A DNA stretch of 14,277 bases from Gemmatimonadota bacterium. Lineage in GTDB: Bacteria > Latescibacterota > UBA2968 > UBA8231. The notes beneath the pieces are model-generated. The model searched no databases. It saw only the letters and a program-made list of their open reading frames with translations, and was not told the DNA's origin. Made by a program: the position numbers and the translations under genes. The stretch covers positions 1-14,277 of the forward strand of contig JABHDC010000003.1 of assembly GCA_018673255.1 (NCBI GenBank). Direction: 5' to 3'. Below are positions 14,193 through 14,277 of this stretch, piece after piece (within the stretch, counting starts at the first letter, position 1; each line of letters opens with the position of its first letter).

Positions 14193-14277
14193 ATGCCGGC
14201 CCCCTCTGTCTGGATTGCCGAGAGTTTCGGCTTTGTCCGCGGGAACATCCTCGTCCTGACCATCTCCGGTGCCCTGG
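14193..14277 (+). CDS. Start of a probable MFS transporter (3' partial)
   Basis: The ATG at 14193 opens a frame with no stop to the window end (28 codons). TAAGG lies 7 nt upstream as a ribosome-binding site. The translation has a short polar start (Glu-Ser-Phe-Gly-Phe-Val-Arg-Gly-Asn) and then Ile-Leu-Val-Leu-Thr-Ile-Ser-Gly-Ala-Leu, the beginning of a hydrophobic segment. A Phe-x-x-Val/Leu-Arg-Gly-Asn-(hydrophobic)-Thr-x-Ser pattern is familiar from the first helix of some major facilitator superfamily transporters. With only 28 residues the call is tentative; a transporter next to garR would suit uptake of a sugar acid. Confidence 0.45.
   Translation, partial: MPAPSVWIAESFGFVRGNILVLTISGAL

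Noticed and set aside
1..14277. A search by eye for CRISPR repeats, tRNA genes, transposases and integrases.
   Set aside because: No regularly spaced repeats, no cloverleaf sequences and no mobile-element proteins were seen on either strand.

Overview
The window is GC-rich, densely packed bacterial DNA (roughly 60% G+C by eye, not computed). It carries ten clear protein genes plus the start of an eleventh at the right edge. No rRNA, tRNA, CRISPR array, insertion sequence or integrase was seen. The gene set (an ADP-ribosylglycohydrolase fused to beta-sandwich modules, an aberrant SecA, a PAS/sigma-54 activator, full-length RapA and a GarR-type reductase) suggests a free-living Gram-negative-type bacterium, possibly of the Planctomycetes/Latescibacteria sort. 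That placement is an inference; no marker gene here fixes it.

Layout, left to right. (1) 2-1771 (+): an ADP-ribosylglycohydrolase-family protein whose N-terminus lies outside the window. (2) 4756-1743 (-): a two-gene unit, a YqaB-like HAD phosphatase followed 11 bp later by a SecA ATPase of unusual build (short wing region, C-terminal hydrophobic helix, no zinc finger). The secA end overlaps the hydrolase end by 29 bp. (3) A 200-bp divergent region (4757-4957). (4) 4958-9173 (+): a GT4 glycosyltransferase, a RidA-superfamily protein, an M28 metallopeptidase and a PAS-AAA+-Fis sigma-54 activator, all in the same direction. (5) 12955-9170 (-): a sulfotransferase-like protein and full-length RapA. 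The RapA stop interlocks with the stop of the sigma-54 activator in the four bases TTAG. (6) A 175-bp divergent region, then (+) a 2-hydroxy-3-oxopropionate (tartronate semialdehyde) reductase, a palindrome-rich 168-bp gap, and the first 28 codons of a probable MFS transporter.

How the genes may work together: the RidA-like/M28 pair is tightly coupled (the M28 ribosome-binding site overlaps the RidA stop) and looks like a small cytosolic amino-acid or peptide metabolism unit. The sigma-54 activator behind it is separated by a weak hairpin and has a palindrome against its start codon, so it may be controlled separately. GarR and the transporter fragment look like part of a sugar-acid/glycolate catabolic locus. 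RapA is a housekeeping RNA polymerase recycling factor. The SecA variant is the most unusual item: it keeps the helicase motor but has lost or changed the parts that SecA uses for the wing, the linker and the zinc finger. No gap exceeds 200 bp and no gene-free stretch was left unexamined.
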